The position numbers and the translations under genes were made by a program. The notes beneath the pieces are model-generated. The model was not told where the DNA came from, did no database searches, and saw only the letters and a program-made list of their open reading frames with translations. A stretch of 35,001 bases of DNA from Tannerella sp. Its GTDB lineage: Bacteria; Bacteroidota; Bacteroidia; Bacteroidales; Tannerellaceae. The first letter of the stretch is position 1. The number at the start of each line of letters is the position of its first letter. Below, in pieces: positions 16,439-25,234 of this stretch. The stretch is from contig JAITMM010000175.1 of the NCBI GenBank assembly GCA_031277335.1, positions 1 through 35,001 on the forward strand, written 5' to 3'.

Positions 16439-17302
16439 CTACACCATTTGTTTGATGATAACCTTGTGAGGCGGAGTTTGTTGTTCTTTGGGCGGCGGAG
16501 TCATATAGGTGTCGCCGTAGAGTTCTTTCAAATAGGCATCCGTATTGGCGGGAGCATAGAAAAGTCGGTCTTCAAATATGATTTCCTGCAACGGAAAAAT
16601 ATCCGACAATAGAATCTTACGTATCCATGGAGTATCAAACCCGTGACCAACAATACATTCTTTGTCAGGTATTTGTCTGTTGTTATCAATAGTATGGCGA
16701 ACCATTCGAAGATAAGCCGACAAAAGTAGTCGGAAAACAGGCTTAAACCATGAGACAAATGTTTTAAACGCTGACCCTTCCTTCTCAATATCAGCATCGT
16801 AAAAACGGCAAATAAAGCGAATATACCGTTTTAACAGAAAATCTGTTTTGTTTTTAAAACCGCGCCTGTGAAACCTGTCAAACGGAAAAACATCAATATT
16901 AATGCCACGGTGATATTTTTGCCGATTCAGGTAAGGAGTGATCAGTTGACTTTTCGTATCCCTTAATTTACAGGGCACTGTGAGATAATTATACGCTTTC
17001 TCGTTCTCTTTTGTCTGAAGGAAAATGTCATCGGGGAGCTCTTCTTTTGCCACTTGAAGAAATCGCTCATAGTCTTCACGCATCATGGAAATATCGAGGT
17101 CATCATCCCATGGGATAAAACCTTTGTGACGGACGGCGCCCAATAACGTTCCTGAACATAACCAATAGGAAATCCGGTGTTTACGGCAAATATAGTCCAC
17201 CACTTTCAAGATGCGAAGCATCACCAATTGAGCTTGCCGGAGCGTGGTCTCGCCTAAATGCTTTTGTCGTTCATCGGGAAATAATATATCGAAATTTTCC
17301 AT
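16439..17302 (-). CDS. LicD-family phosphotransferase
   Basis: This 287-residue protein has the LicD/FKRP core HRISYWLCSGTLLGAVRHKG with FIPWDDDLDISMMREDYERF (about 43-80): the Ser-Gly-Thr-Leu-Leu-Gly and D-D-D-L-D metal-binding motif. LicD enzymes move phospho-substituents (phosphocholine, or ribitol/glycerol phosphate in related families) from a CDP carrier to a sugar. Here it would decorate the repeat unit. A basic segment around 130-200 and hydrophobic helix near 180-190 may dock to the membrane. It is separated from the flippase stop by one base, so they share a transcript. No CDP-choline genes are seen in the window, and the donor is unknown. Confidence 0.87.
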   Translation of the reverse strand: MENFDILFPDERQKHLGETTLRQAQLVMLRILKVVDYICRKHRISYWLCSGTLLGAVRHKGFIPWDDDLDISMMREDYERFLQVAKEELPDDIFLQTKENEKAYNYLTVPCKLRDTKSQLITPYLNRQKYHRGINIDVFPFDRFHRRGFKNKTDFLLKRYIRFICRFYDADIEKEGSAFKTFVSWFKPVFRLLLSAYLRMVRHTIDNNRQIPDKECIVGHGFDTPWIRKILLSDIFPLQEIIFEDRLFYAPANTDAYLKELYGDTYMTPPPKEQQTPPHKVIIKQMV

Positions 17303-17303
17303 A

Positions 17304-18566
17304 TTATAATCGACTGAATTTTCTTACCCCATACGCTCTTAAAGAAAACATTGTCAGATGTGTACAAACGACGAGGATGGCAATATGAGTGATAGAGATT
17401 TGATTTATCATAAAGAGAATAATGATGACGGAGATATGAAACAGTGAAGAAAATATAACCGTCCAGTTGGCATATTTGGGATGCCCCAAGGCTGCCAAAT
17501 ACGGATAACCTATCATCACGGAAGGAATGGAAAACAGACCGGCGAACATTAGAATCCTGAATCCGAGAATAGATTGCTCATTGGCCGCACCACTACTGTA
17601 AATCATTACTATCCACTTGGAAAGAAGCAGGACGATAACGAACAGGACAACATTAATTATTACAACTCTTTTGAATACCTTTTTGAAAAAGCCGACATCC
17701 TGCGTCCTCGACATGTGAGGGAAAAGGACTTGTGTAAATGGCTGGATGAGACCATCGTAGGCCTGAAATAGCCTTTCGGCAATAGCATAGTAGCCGGTGA
17801 CCACGTTTCCGCAGACCAATCCAAGTATAAATGTATTCGTATAAGTGAAGAGTGATACTGAAGCCCTTGACAGAAAGTAAGTTGAACTGTCTTTCAACGC
17901 AAACACAATCGACCGGAACGAAGGGATAAACCATTTCATACGTATCTTGAAGTAAATGAAATAGATACTGAACAAACCGGCAATGATATACCCGATGCTA
18001 TAGCAGACCGGTACATAAATATAATGCTCCGGAGCTTTGATAAAAATAAACATCGGTAAGAAACTCAGTGATTTAGCAATTAAGTTGAAGACTGCGATAT
18101 ATTTCATTCGCTCCATACCCTGAAAAAACCATAGAGGAAACATGACATTGCCGACGATAATGCCGAAGTAGAGCAGGTAAAACAAGGCTTCCTCCCTGAA
18201 GTGTCGAAATGAAAAAATGAGTATCGCTAATATGCTGAAACTAAGCACTCCCAAGCCAATTCGTCCGATGAAAGCGCTGTTCAGAAACAGATTGATCTTA
18301 TCCGGTTGGTCGCGATGCTGAGCAATGTATTTAGTGCCGGACAGATTAAACCCGAAATCAGTAAATATGATAAAATATTGAATAAAAGCCCATGCAAAAT
18401 TGACTATCCCCCAGCGATCTATCCCCAACGTCCAAATCAGGTAAGGATAAGAAATCAGCGGCATCAAGTAATTAATTCCCTGTAAAAACACCATCGAGAA
18501 AAAATTACTTACCATAGGGATTTCCAGCTTCTCCCGCAGGCTTAACCATATTTTATTTTTCGCCAT
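17304..18566 (-). CDS. wzx: Wzx-like oligosaccharide flippase (MOP/MVF superfamily)
   Basis: This is a polytopic inner-membrane protein of about 420 residues with roughly 12 hydrophobic segments, as expected for Wzx/RfbX flippases of the polysaccharide-transport family. Its N-terminus has VSNFFSMVFLQGINYLMPLI and PYLIWTLGIDRWGIVNFAWA, close to the conserved start of PST flippases, and there is a DFGFNLSGTKYIA stretch and a central YYAIAERLFQAYDGLIQPF. It flips the lipid-linked repeat unit to the periplasm. The ATG at 18566 overlaps the end of the polymerase gene by 14 bases. A longer reading from 18623 begins in hydrophilic sequence foreign to the family. Confidence 0.9.
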   Translation of the reverse strand: MAKNKIWLSLREKLEIPMVSNFFSMVFLQGINYLMPLISYPYLIWTLGIDRWGIVNFAWAFIQYFIIFTDFGFNLSGTKYIAQHRDQPDKINLFLNSAFIGRIGLGVLSFSILAILIFSFRHFREEALFYLLYFGIIVGNVMFPLWFFQGMERMKYIAVFNLIAKSLSFLPMFIFIKAPEHYIYVPVCYSIGYIIAGLFSIYFIYFKIRMKWFIPSFRSIVFALKDSSTYFLSRASVSLFTYTNTFILGLVCGNVVTGYYAIAERLFQAYDGLIQPFTQVLFPHMSRTQDVGFFKKVFKRVVIINVVLFVIVLLLSKWIVMIYSSGAANEQSILGFRILMFAGLFSIPSVMIGYPYLAALGHPKYANWTVIFSSLFHISVIIILFMINQISITHIAILVVCTHLTMFSLRAYGVRKFSRL

Positions 18567-19788
18567 CTTCAACCATTTGAATATCAGTTTCTTTTTTATC
18601 ACCGGACAAATTGGCAAAAACATACCCCAAAAACAACATCATAAATGCGCCTTTATTACTCGTAAATGCTGCTTCGGCAATATTTTCAATAAGCAGGAAT
18701 CCGGAAATACATAAAATGATTAAAAAATAATGCATGTTCTTCTTTGAAAAATTGAATGTCAGCCCTTTATGCACAATATAGACCCAGAACAGTAAAAATA
18801 GTGCTACACCTACTACGCCGAATTGTGCCAACGAAGGATAGTATGTGTCGGAAATAAAACTGCTGTAAGATTTGCTCAATCCCCAGACACCGTCTAATCC
18901 GTATTCAGGGTAAATATTTGAATAGTAGACGCCTGAGTAATAAGTGCCGAAACTTGCAAAACCGCATCCGAACGGAAAAAAATCCTGAAACAGGGAATAT
19001 GATGTGGCATATAGCGCTAAACGTGCAATATAATCAAACTCCACATCGCCGGAAATGACCGGCGTCAAGTATAATTGAATCTTTTCTCTTGCCACAAACA
19101 ACATGGCCGCCACAATCAAGAGTCCGGTAACAACAGTCTTTATATTTAATTTCAGCCTTTTTATATCGTTGAAATATAAGATAACAGCCAATGCGAGCAC
19201 AAAAAAGCCATAGAATTTGGAACGTCCGGACAATATGCCGATAGAAAGTAAACCTATAAAAATCAGTTTATTAAATTTTGTGCCTTCGCTTGTGAAAAAA
19301 TACATCAATGCAGTTGCAACGACTGCACCGACGTAGTTGGTCGGGTGACCGATGATTCTGACGAAATTCATGTGATTATTAAATCCGTATATGCCGATCG
19401 GCAACAGCAGGAACCAACAGACTAAGGCGATTTGATTAAGCAATTTCTTTTGTTTTTCACTGATAACGGGACGCAACTGATACATGCAAAAGAAAGCAAG
19501 ATACGGCTTCATCTGAATCAGGAAGTCACTTACTATTGCGACCTTTGTATTGCTCTGAATACTAAATGAATAAATCATATAAAACATAAAGATTCCGAGG
19601 ACAATAAGAAAGACTTTATTGATTTCCCATTGAGACTTTCTAAACATCACATACAGGAAAAACAGAGTCATACAAGCGATCAATGCTTCGTCAATCAGCT
19701 CTAAGCCAATGATATTGTATAAAACGATTCCCCATACGTAAGAAATAGCGAATAGAACAAAACAAATCCGGTTGATAACAGTCTGCAT
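18553..19788 (-). CDS. wzy: Wzy-like O-antigen/EPS polymerase
   Basis: This is a 411-residue membrane protein with about 10-11 hydrophobic helices and a large non-membrane loop (about 245-325, with DVEFDYIARLALYATSYSLF and the Tyr/Ser-rich YYSGVYYSNIYPEYGLDG) before the last helices, as in Wzy polymerases and O-antigen ligases. The motif SNKGAFMMLFLGY near the C-terminus is shared with the second polymerase-like gene, and YNIIGLELID with its YNTTGFKGLD. A purine-rich AAAGG lies just before the ATG. It would join repeat units in the periplasm. It leads directly into wzx (14-base overlap). The family call rests on topology and paralogy, as Wzy sequences diverge strongly. Confidence 0.78.
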   Translation of the reverse strand: MQTVINRICFVLFAISYVWGIVLYNIIGLELIDEALIACMTLFFLYVMFRKSQWEINKVFLIVLGIFMFYMIYSFSIQSNTKVAIVSDFLIQMKPYLAFFCMYQLRPVISEKQKKLLNQIALVCWFLLLPIGIYGFNNHMNFVRIIGHPTNYVGAVVATALMYFFTSEGTKFNKLIFIGLLSIGILSGRSKFYGFFVLALAVILYFNDIKRLKLNIKTVVTGLLIVAAMLFVAREKIQLYLTPVISGDVEFDYIARLALYATSYSLFQDFFPFGCGFASFGTYYSGVYYSNIYPEYGLDGVWGLSKSYSSFISDTYYPSLAQFGVVGVALFLLFWVYIVHKGLTFNFSKKNMHYFLIILCISGFLLIENIAEAAFTSNKGAFMMLFLGYVFANLSGDKKETDIQMVEDGEK

Positions 19789-19895
19789 AATACCTTTCTT
19801 CTTACTTCCTAAAACGATAAAGCACTTCTGTTATTGCTCTCTTTTAGCATTAAATTTCCACGTCGGGCGGACAACGTTGGCATAGCTGCGCAATG

Positions 19896-21119
19896 TTATA
19901 AGTATTTATATGTTAGCGCTTGCGGATAGTAGAAAGCTGTGGCTCCGAAAAATGTTGTATATATGATTTTTCTTTTTGTATCAATGGCATACAAGTTGAA
20001 TGTGTTGTTTCGAAGACCTATATTTGAACGCTGTATGGGGGAGGTTGGGCTTTTATCGGTAGGACACATGTTGTTTGCTATGATCATCAATTGATTAGGC
20101 AATGTTGATCCGTAACTTGCAACTTCATATTGCAGAAATGTATGTATGTGTCCTCCGAGATAACAAATAAACTCTCCGGGTGAATTTTCGAAAGATACAT
20201 CGATCGTAATATTATCTGTATCAAGTAGATGATTATTGTATTTCTTGTTAAGTGTTGTTTTTGAGCGAAAAGCTTCGATGATTTCGGGAACCATATTCCA
20301 ATTGTACAAGTGTTCATTCAGCATGGCTTTCCTCACTTCTTCATCGGCCGGCGGTAATGGATGATGTATCAGCACAATGACGCTATGGCGAACTGTCATA
20401 CCTGTCTTCAATGCCGTATTGCAAAGCCAGTCGATTTGTTTTTGCGAAAGGATGGCATTATGCTGGGCGTCGAACACGAGTTCATCCTGATCGGTCACAT
20501 CCAGCGAAATGATACGTATCGTGCCACCCATAGGATTGACCACATCGGCGTAGTAGTAATTCTCTGTCCCCGAAGACTTTAATTTATGATTTGCCCTTAC
20601 TGTAAGATTGTTGTACAAGTCTATTTTACTCAGGGCATAAGATTTAAATTCAGGATTCATCATATTTGCGTCATGATTGCCTGTTGAAGGAAATGTCGGT
20701 ATATTGTTTTGATCATAAAGCGTCTGCGAAAATATGTTCATAAATTTCAGAGCTTCTTCGTGCGAAGTGTTTACATTATTACTTATATGGTCGCCTGTAG
20801 ACACTAATGCATTGATCTTGGTTTCCGGGTCGTTAGCGAATCTGACAGCTTCTTTTATATTGTACGGGTCGAGGACGTTGTTGCCCGACGACCACGTCGA
20901 AACATGTGCGTCGGAAAAATGCACCAGTTTGAACAGTTCTTGCCGCTTTCCGGCCGAATCGTTGTACATTATGGTAGAAAAGATGTCTAAACTGTTTTGT
21001 CTGTTGGTATTATAATACTCCAACAGTTGTTCGTCTGTAATTAACTCTTTACTGCAACTCGAAAAAAAGCCAACTACGAATAGCTGGCTAATGATTAAAA
21101 TACGGAATAAATGACGCAT
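19896..21119 (-). CDS. Calcineurin-like metallophosphoesterase lipoprotein
   Basis: This 407-residue protein has a signal peptide ending FFSSC (lipidated Cys 22). All five metallophosphoesterase blocks are present in order: FSDAH (D-x-H), STGDH (GD), STGNHDAN (GNHD), a late HHPLPP (HH) and GGHIHTF (GH-x-H). It thus has a two-metal catalytic centre and acts at the outer or inner membrane, on the periplasmic or outer face. Substrate is not readable: polyprenyl or sugar phosphoesters, nucleotides or lipids are possible. ATG 21119 gives a clean signal peptide; an in-frame GTG lies two codons upstream. It sits between two paralogous Wzy-like genes (107-base and 55-base gaps), which points to a job in the polysaccharide pathway, by inference only. 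Confidence 0.87.
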   Translation of the reverse strand: MRHLFRILIISQLFVVGFFSSCSKELITDEQLLEYYNTNRQNSLDIFSTIMYNDSAGKRQELFKLVHFSDAHVSTWSSGNNVLDPYNIKEAVRFANDPETKINALVSTGDHISNNVNTSHEEALKFMNIFSQTLYDQNNIPTFPSTGNHDANMMNPEFKSYALSKIDLYNNLTVRANHKLKSSGTENYYYADVVNPMGGTIRIISLDVTDQDELVFDAQHNAILSQKQIDWLCNTALKTGMTVRHSVIVLIHHPLPPADEEVRKAMLNEHLYNWNMVPEIIEAFRSKTTLNKKYNNHLLDTDNITIDVSFENSPGEFICYLGGHIHTFLQYEVASYGSTLPNQLMIIANNMCPTDKSPTSPIQRSNIGLRNNTFNLYAIDTKRKIIYTTFFGATAFYYPQALTYKYL

Positions 21120-21174
21120 CTTCACTAAAAAAACAAAATATATTTATTGACGGGACGACACAACACGGTATTAT

Positions 21175-23760
21175 TTAGATCATATACGTAAACATATCTT
21201 CCGAGAAGTCATCATCAATGTCTTCTCCCGTATCCGGTTTTGCCTTAATCGTTTTATCTTCATTCGGCTTACTTTCGGTAGAGGCTGCGTCAGTAGGCTT
21301 TGTGTTGACCGGTTCGGTATATTGTTGAGGATCACTGAATATAGTTGTATCTTTATTTCCCTGTGCTTCGACGGGTGATGAAAATTCGAAGATTTCGTCT
21401 GACGGCGATATAAATTTATTTATCATATCGTAGGAGTCTCCTGATGGCATGGCGAACTCGTTTTCAGCTTCAATATATTCAATCGGAGAGACAAAAATCA
21501 TTTCGTCTTCATCATCAATTGAAGCTCTAAAAGGTGAAACATAGGTGTTTTCTCTTGTTGCTTCAACCGGTGTAACGACTTCTTTGGCCGACGGGGCTTC
21601 GGGAGCAACTACTTTATTGGAAGATGTTTTAGCAACAGGAGTATCTATTTGATTTGCTGAAATTTCAGGATTAACCTTTATAACAGGCGTAACCTCAATT
21701 ATCGGAGTAACTTTAATGACAGGCGAAACTTCCGTAACCGGCATAAGTACTTCAGTTGGTGATTTTGCAGGTGTAGCAACTTCTTTGGCAGCTTCAACCG
21801 GAGCCGCAATTGCTTGTACATATTCTTCTTTAGGCTGAGCAACGCTCTGTACGGATTCAACCTGTTCCTGTACTGATTCAACCGGCGTAGTAACTTCATT
21901 TACGACTTTTTCCGGTGTAGTAACTTCTTGTACAATTTCTTTCGGGGCAGTAAATTCATGTACAATTTCTTCAGGGGCAGTATATTCTTGTACAATTTCA
22001 TCCGGCGTTGTAACTTCTTCAATAACTTCTTTCGGTTGTGCAAATATTTCTTTTGTCTCAGCCACAGGCGTTACTATTTCTTTTTCAGCAACTTCCTCGT
22101 AATCTCCCTCATCCAAATCATCCTCATCCAAATCTTCATCTTCCTCTTCAAGATAATCATCCCATTCGTCTTCATCCTCAAATGTGTCGTCCCATTCATC
22201 TACTTCCTCATCTTCAAGAATTGCTTCGGCGGGAGGAACCGAAACGTGTATCTCAGCTACAGGTTGCACAGTTTCAACAGTTTGAACAGGAGGAGCCGGT
22301 TCTTTAACCGTATCTTCGATAAGTTCAACTTTCACTTCATCAACAGGCGTTGAAACAGTATGTAAAACTGATTTTTCGTGATCAATCTCCTTGGATACTT
22401 GATTTTTTTTGCGTAGTTTGGTTTCTTTTTGTGACGTAGAAATTTTTGCTTCGCTAACTGTATTATTTTGTTTTACAACACGTTCCTGTTTAGCCTCTTG
22501 AGAGTTTAGCTTCGCAAAAGAAGTCTTTCGGTTTCGCGAATCTTTTTTCTGCCAAAACAGCAATTTTTTGCCGGGAATATTGATGATTGGAATCATGCGC
22601 GATTCTCTTGACTTTCTATTTTTTTTTGCGAACGATTCATCAATCATCATCCTATCAACTTCTTCGGGTTTGCTCAATAGCAATCCGATAAACATCATCA
22701 TAAAATAGCCTTTGTTGCTTGTGAAAAACGAATCGGACAAATTCTCGAGAAAAATAAAAACAACAAGCATTAAAACTATAATAAACGGCTGTATATCACC
22801 TTTCTGCTTGAATTGCATAATAGCCGTTACAATGATATAGCCCCAAAAAGACATATAAAGCAATATGCCTATCAATCCCAATTGGGCTAAAACAGGATAA
22901 TAGGAGACTGAACTTGAAAACCATTCCTGACTGATAAAGGAGCTGAGCGGATTAATACCTTCATTCAGTTGCGAACTGAATCCGGATGATGTAGCAAGGC
23001 TGGCAAAACCACCGCCCGTCAGACCGGCAGGAAAGAGATGACTTGTGATTTCACTCCTTGAAACAAAGATAATTAGACATGCAATCGTAGCTAACGCTAT
23101 TCCTGTCTTCCAATTACTTTTTAATACGGCAGCATGATGGAAAAACATTATCAGACCGCACACTATCAAGAAGAAGATATAGAATTGAGTATGAACCGTT
23201 ATCAATCCCATGGACATCATAAAGACGAATGTAAGCTTATCTTTGATGGAAAAGTTACTGCAATATAAAAACACAATGGACAAAGCAACTATACAAGCTG
23301 TATAATTAGAAGGCTTATCCATCAATGTGCTTAGAAATGAAGAGTTTATCAACGCATAAAGCCCTACGGGAATGAATAGCAGCCACGTATAGAAAACGAT
23401 TTTTTTCAGGATTGACTTTTGTTTGTCGCTCAAAGTAGGCGACATCTGCAGAATCATAAAGAACGTAAGATACGGCCTCAACTGCGTCATAAAATCCATT
23501 GCAATGGCATTCCTGGTATTGTAAGATATATAAAATGAGTAGTTTAGGTAAAAAAGGAATATAGTGACGACGAAGAGAAATGCAATATTGAATTTCCTCT
23601 TTTTTGCCCCTATCAGATAAATGCCGTAAAAGACTACTAATATGACACTTGAAGCAATGTCTAATCCTTTAAATCCTGTTGTATTGTATAGCAGAACGCC
23701 GAAAAACAGTGTAAATACATACAGGTAAAAAAAGTATTTATTAATAAACTTTTGAATCAT
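21175..23760 (-). CDS. Wzy-like membrane protein with a ~490-residue acidic, repetitive C-terminal tail
   Basis: This is an 861-residue protein. Residues about 1-365 form a polytopic membrane domain that parallels the other Wzy-like protein (VLLYNTTGFKGLD, QLRPYLTFFMILQMSP, FFTSNKGYFMMMFIGLL). The remainder is a soluble, low-complexity tail. First a basic part (about 370-460). Then an acidic block of alternating D/E/W (DEWDDTFEDEDEWDDYLEEE, about 515-557). Then tandem units of about 13 residues (TTPDEIVQEY / TAPEEIVHEF / TAPKEIVQEV / TTPEKVVNEV), a VTPVIKV-type run, and a D/E-rich end (DIDDDFSEDMFTYMI). The ATG at 23760 is chosen because the promoter start site (about 23795) lies downstream of the longest possible start at 23874, and M-I-Q-K begins the first helix. 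It may act as a polymerase or ligase; the tail's role is unknown. Confidence 0.8.
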   Translation of the reverse strand: MIQKFINKYFFYLYVFTLFFGVLLYNTTGFKGLDIASSVILVVFYGIYLIGAKKRKFNIAFLFVVTIFLFYLNYSFYISYNTRNAIAMDFMTQLRPYLTFFMILQMSPTLSDKQKSILKKIVFYTWLLFIPVGLYALINSSFLSTLMDKPSNYTACIVALSIVFLYCSNFSIKDKLTFVFMMSMGLITVHTQFYIFFLIVCGLIMFFHHAAVLKSNWKTGIALATIACLIIFVSRSEITSHLFPAGLTGGGFASLATSSGFSSQLNEGINPLSSFISQEWFSSSVSYYPVLAQLGLIGILLYMSFWGYIIVTAIMQFKQKGDIQPFIIVLMLVVFIFLENLSDSFFTSNKGYFMMMFIGLLLSKPEEVDRMMIDESFAKKNRKSRESRMIPIINIPGKKLLFWQKKDSRNRKTSFAKLNSQEAKQERVVKQNNTVSEAKISTSQKETKLRKKNQVSKEIDHEKSVLHTVSTPVDEVKVELIEDTVKEPAPPVQTVETVQPVAEIHVSVPPAEAILEDEEVDEWDDTFEDEDEWDDYLEEEDEDLDEDDLDEGDYEEVAEKEIVTPVAETKEIFAQPKEVIEEVTTPDEIVQEYTAPEEIVHEFTAPKEIVQEVTTPEKVVNEVTTPVESVQEQVESVQSVAQPKEEYVQAIAAPVEAAKEVATPAKSPTEVLMPVTEVSPVIKVTPIIEVTPVIKVNPEISANQIDTPVAKTSSNKVVAPEAPSAKEVVTPVEATRENTYVSPFRASIDDEDEMIFVSPIEYIEAENEFAMPSGDSYDMINKFISPSDEIFEFSSPVEAQGNKDTTIFSDPQQYTEPVNTKPTDAASTESKPNEDKTIKAKPDTGEDIDDDFSEDMFTYMI
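21876..22022 (-). repeat. Tandem ~39-bp repeats in the tail of the Wzy-like gene
   Basis: Four to five near-identical units encode T-T/A-P-x-E/K-I/V-V-x-E-V/F/Y. On the plus strand they show as repeats of the type GTAACTTC-TTGTACAATTTC at about 39-base intervals. They lie between the acidic block and the longer Pro/Val-rich part. Confidence 0.65.
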
Positions 23761-23801
23761 TTTTTTATCCTTTTGTCTATCCCTCTGAAACTTTGGGACT
23801 G

Positions 23802-23837
23802 CAAAGATACGAAAAAAAATCATTCCGATGACAAAAA
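23802..23837 (-). promoter_or_regulatory. Promoter TTTTTG-N22-TATCTTTG for the tailed Wzy-like gene
   Basis: On the minus strand TTTTTG (23837-23832) is followed after 22 bases by TATCTTTG (23809-23802). The -7 box is perfect and the spacing is one base over the usual range. The predicted start near 23795 makes the ATG at 23760 the first usable one. Confidence 0.6.
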
Positions 23838-23873
23838 TTGATAAAAAATCTGTCGTTTTGAAAAAAAAACCCA

Positions 23874-23881
23874 TACTTTTG
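23874..23881 (+). promoter_or_regulatory. -7 element TACTTTTG for ugd
   Basis: TACTTTTG is a perfect TAnnTTTG match, 30 bases before the ATG at 23912. A TTTTG stands at 23856-23860 but the spacing (13) is short. The promoter diverges from that of the tailed Wzy-like gene. Confidence 0.5.
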
Positions 23882-23911
23882 TACTCGAAAGCTGTATTAT
23901 TTTATTAAAGT

Positions 23912-25225
23912 ATGAAAATAGCAATCGTTGGGACAGGTTATGTCGGGTTAGTGACCGGCACTTGTTTTGCGGAAATGGGAACTGAGGTTTACTGCGTTGA
24001 TATTGACCGTCAGAAAATCGAAAACTTAAAAAAAGGCATTGTGCCTATTTATGAACCAGGTCTTGAAGAGATGGTGTTGCGTAACTACGAAGTGGGACGA
24101 CTGCATTTTGAAACTGACTTGAAGTCGATTCTCGATGACGTAGAGGTCTTGTTTTCTGCCGTCGGCACTCCTTCGGACGAAGATGGAAGTGCTGATATGA
24201 AATATGTATTGGACGTAGCGCGCACTGTGGGGCAGGCCATGAATAAATATCTTTTGGTCGTCACTAAAAGCACAGTGCCCGTCGGATCGGCGCAAAAAAT
24301 CAAAGATGCAATAACGGACGAACAACGCAAGCGAGGCGTATCAATAGATTTTGACATTGCTTCAAATCCTGAATTTCTAAAGGAAGGAGCTGCAATTAAG
24401 GATTTTATGCATCCTGACCGTATTGTCGTTGGTGTTGAAACCGAAAGGGCAAGGAAGATGATGGAGAAACTGTATCATCCGTTTATGTTGAACAATTTCA
24501 AGATTATATTCATGGATGTGTCGTCTGCCGAGATGACCAAGTATGCTGCTAATGCCATGCTGGCCACGCGCATCAGTTTTATGAATGAATTGGCTAATCT
24601 CTGCGAGGTTGTAGGCGCTGATATACACCAGGTTCGTGTCGGGATAGGTGCCGATCCGCGTATCGGAAGCAGTTTCCTGTATGCAGGTTGCGGCTATGGA
24701 GGCTCATGCTTCCCGAAAGACGTTAAAGCCTTGATTCAGACAGCCGAAATAAATAATTACCACATGAGTATCTTGAAGGCAGTAGAAAATGTGAATGATG
24801 GACAAAAGGCAATCTTGTTCGCCAAATTGCAGAAATATTATAATAATGACTTGACGGGAAAGAAGATAGCGCTATGGGGATTGGCATTCAAGCCTGAGAC
24901 CGATGATATGCGTGAAGCGCCTTCGCTCGTGTTAATCAACTTATTACTGAAAGCCGGCTGCCGGGTGATTGTCTATGATCCCGTTGCCATTCCTGAAGCT
25001 AAAAAGCATATTGGAGACAGCGTTCAATATGCGGGAGATATATATGAAGCTGTGGATAATGTAGATGCGCTACTTATTGTGACCGAATGGAAAGAGTTTC
25101 GTATGCCGGCTTGGGCAGTTATAAAAAAACGAATGAGAAATCCGCTAATTCTCGATGGTAGAAATATTTATAGCATCAACGATATGGCAGAAAATGGTTT
25201 TATATATTTTGGAATAGGAAGATGA
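23912..25225 (+). CDS. ugd: UDP-glucose 6-dehydrogenase
   Basis: This 437-residue enzyme oxidises UDP-glucose to UDP-glucuronate with two NAD+. The N-terminal Rossmann domain starts MKIAIVGTGYVGLVTGTCFA. The catalytic-loop blocks are SNPEFLKEGAAIKDFMHPDR (about 150-170), the family helix AEMTKYAANAMLATRISFMN, and the active-site GCGYGGSCFPKD with the nucleophile Cys 266. The C-terminal UDP-binding domain has WGLAFKPETDDMREAPS. Length is usual for bacterial enzymes. It lies at the edge of the polysaccharide locus on its own promoter, and so would supply glucuronate (or derived uronic acids, pentoses) to the polymer. It converges on the DUF5916 gene, with a gap of nine bases. Confidence 0.95.
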   Translation: MKIAIVGTGYVGLVTGTCFAEMGTEVYCVDIDRQKIENLKKGIVPIYEPGLEEMVLRNYEVGRLHFETDLKSILDDVEVLFSAVGTPSDEDGSADMKYVLDVARTVGQAMNKYLLVVTKSTVPVGSAQKIKDAITDEQRKRGVSIDFDIASNPEFLKEGAAIKDFMHPDRIVVGVETERARKMMEKLYHPFMLNNFKIIFMDVSSAEMTKYAANAMLATRISFMNELANLCEVVGADIHQVRVGIGADPRIGSSFLYAGCGYGGSCFPKDVKALIQTAEINNYHMSILKAVENVNDGQKAILFAKLQKYYNNDLTGKKIALWGLAFKPETDDMREAPSLVLINLLLKAGCRVIVYDPVAIPEAKKHIGDSVQYAGDIYEAVDNVDALLIVTEWKEFRMPAWAVIKKRMRNPLILDGRNIYSINDMAENGFIYFGIGR

Positions 25226-25234
25226 AGTAATTCT

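Noticed and set aside
21928..22353. Plus-strand open frames rich in Phe/Asn or in Pro/His
   Set aside because: They are the reverse complement of the acidic, repetitive tail of the Wzy-like gene; their low complexity mirrors that tail.
23760..23874. Longer start for the tailed Wzy-like gene (38 more residues)
   Set aside because: The predicted transcription start lies inside that extension, and the family-like first helix begins at the ATG at 23760.
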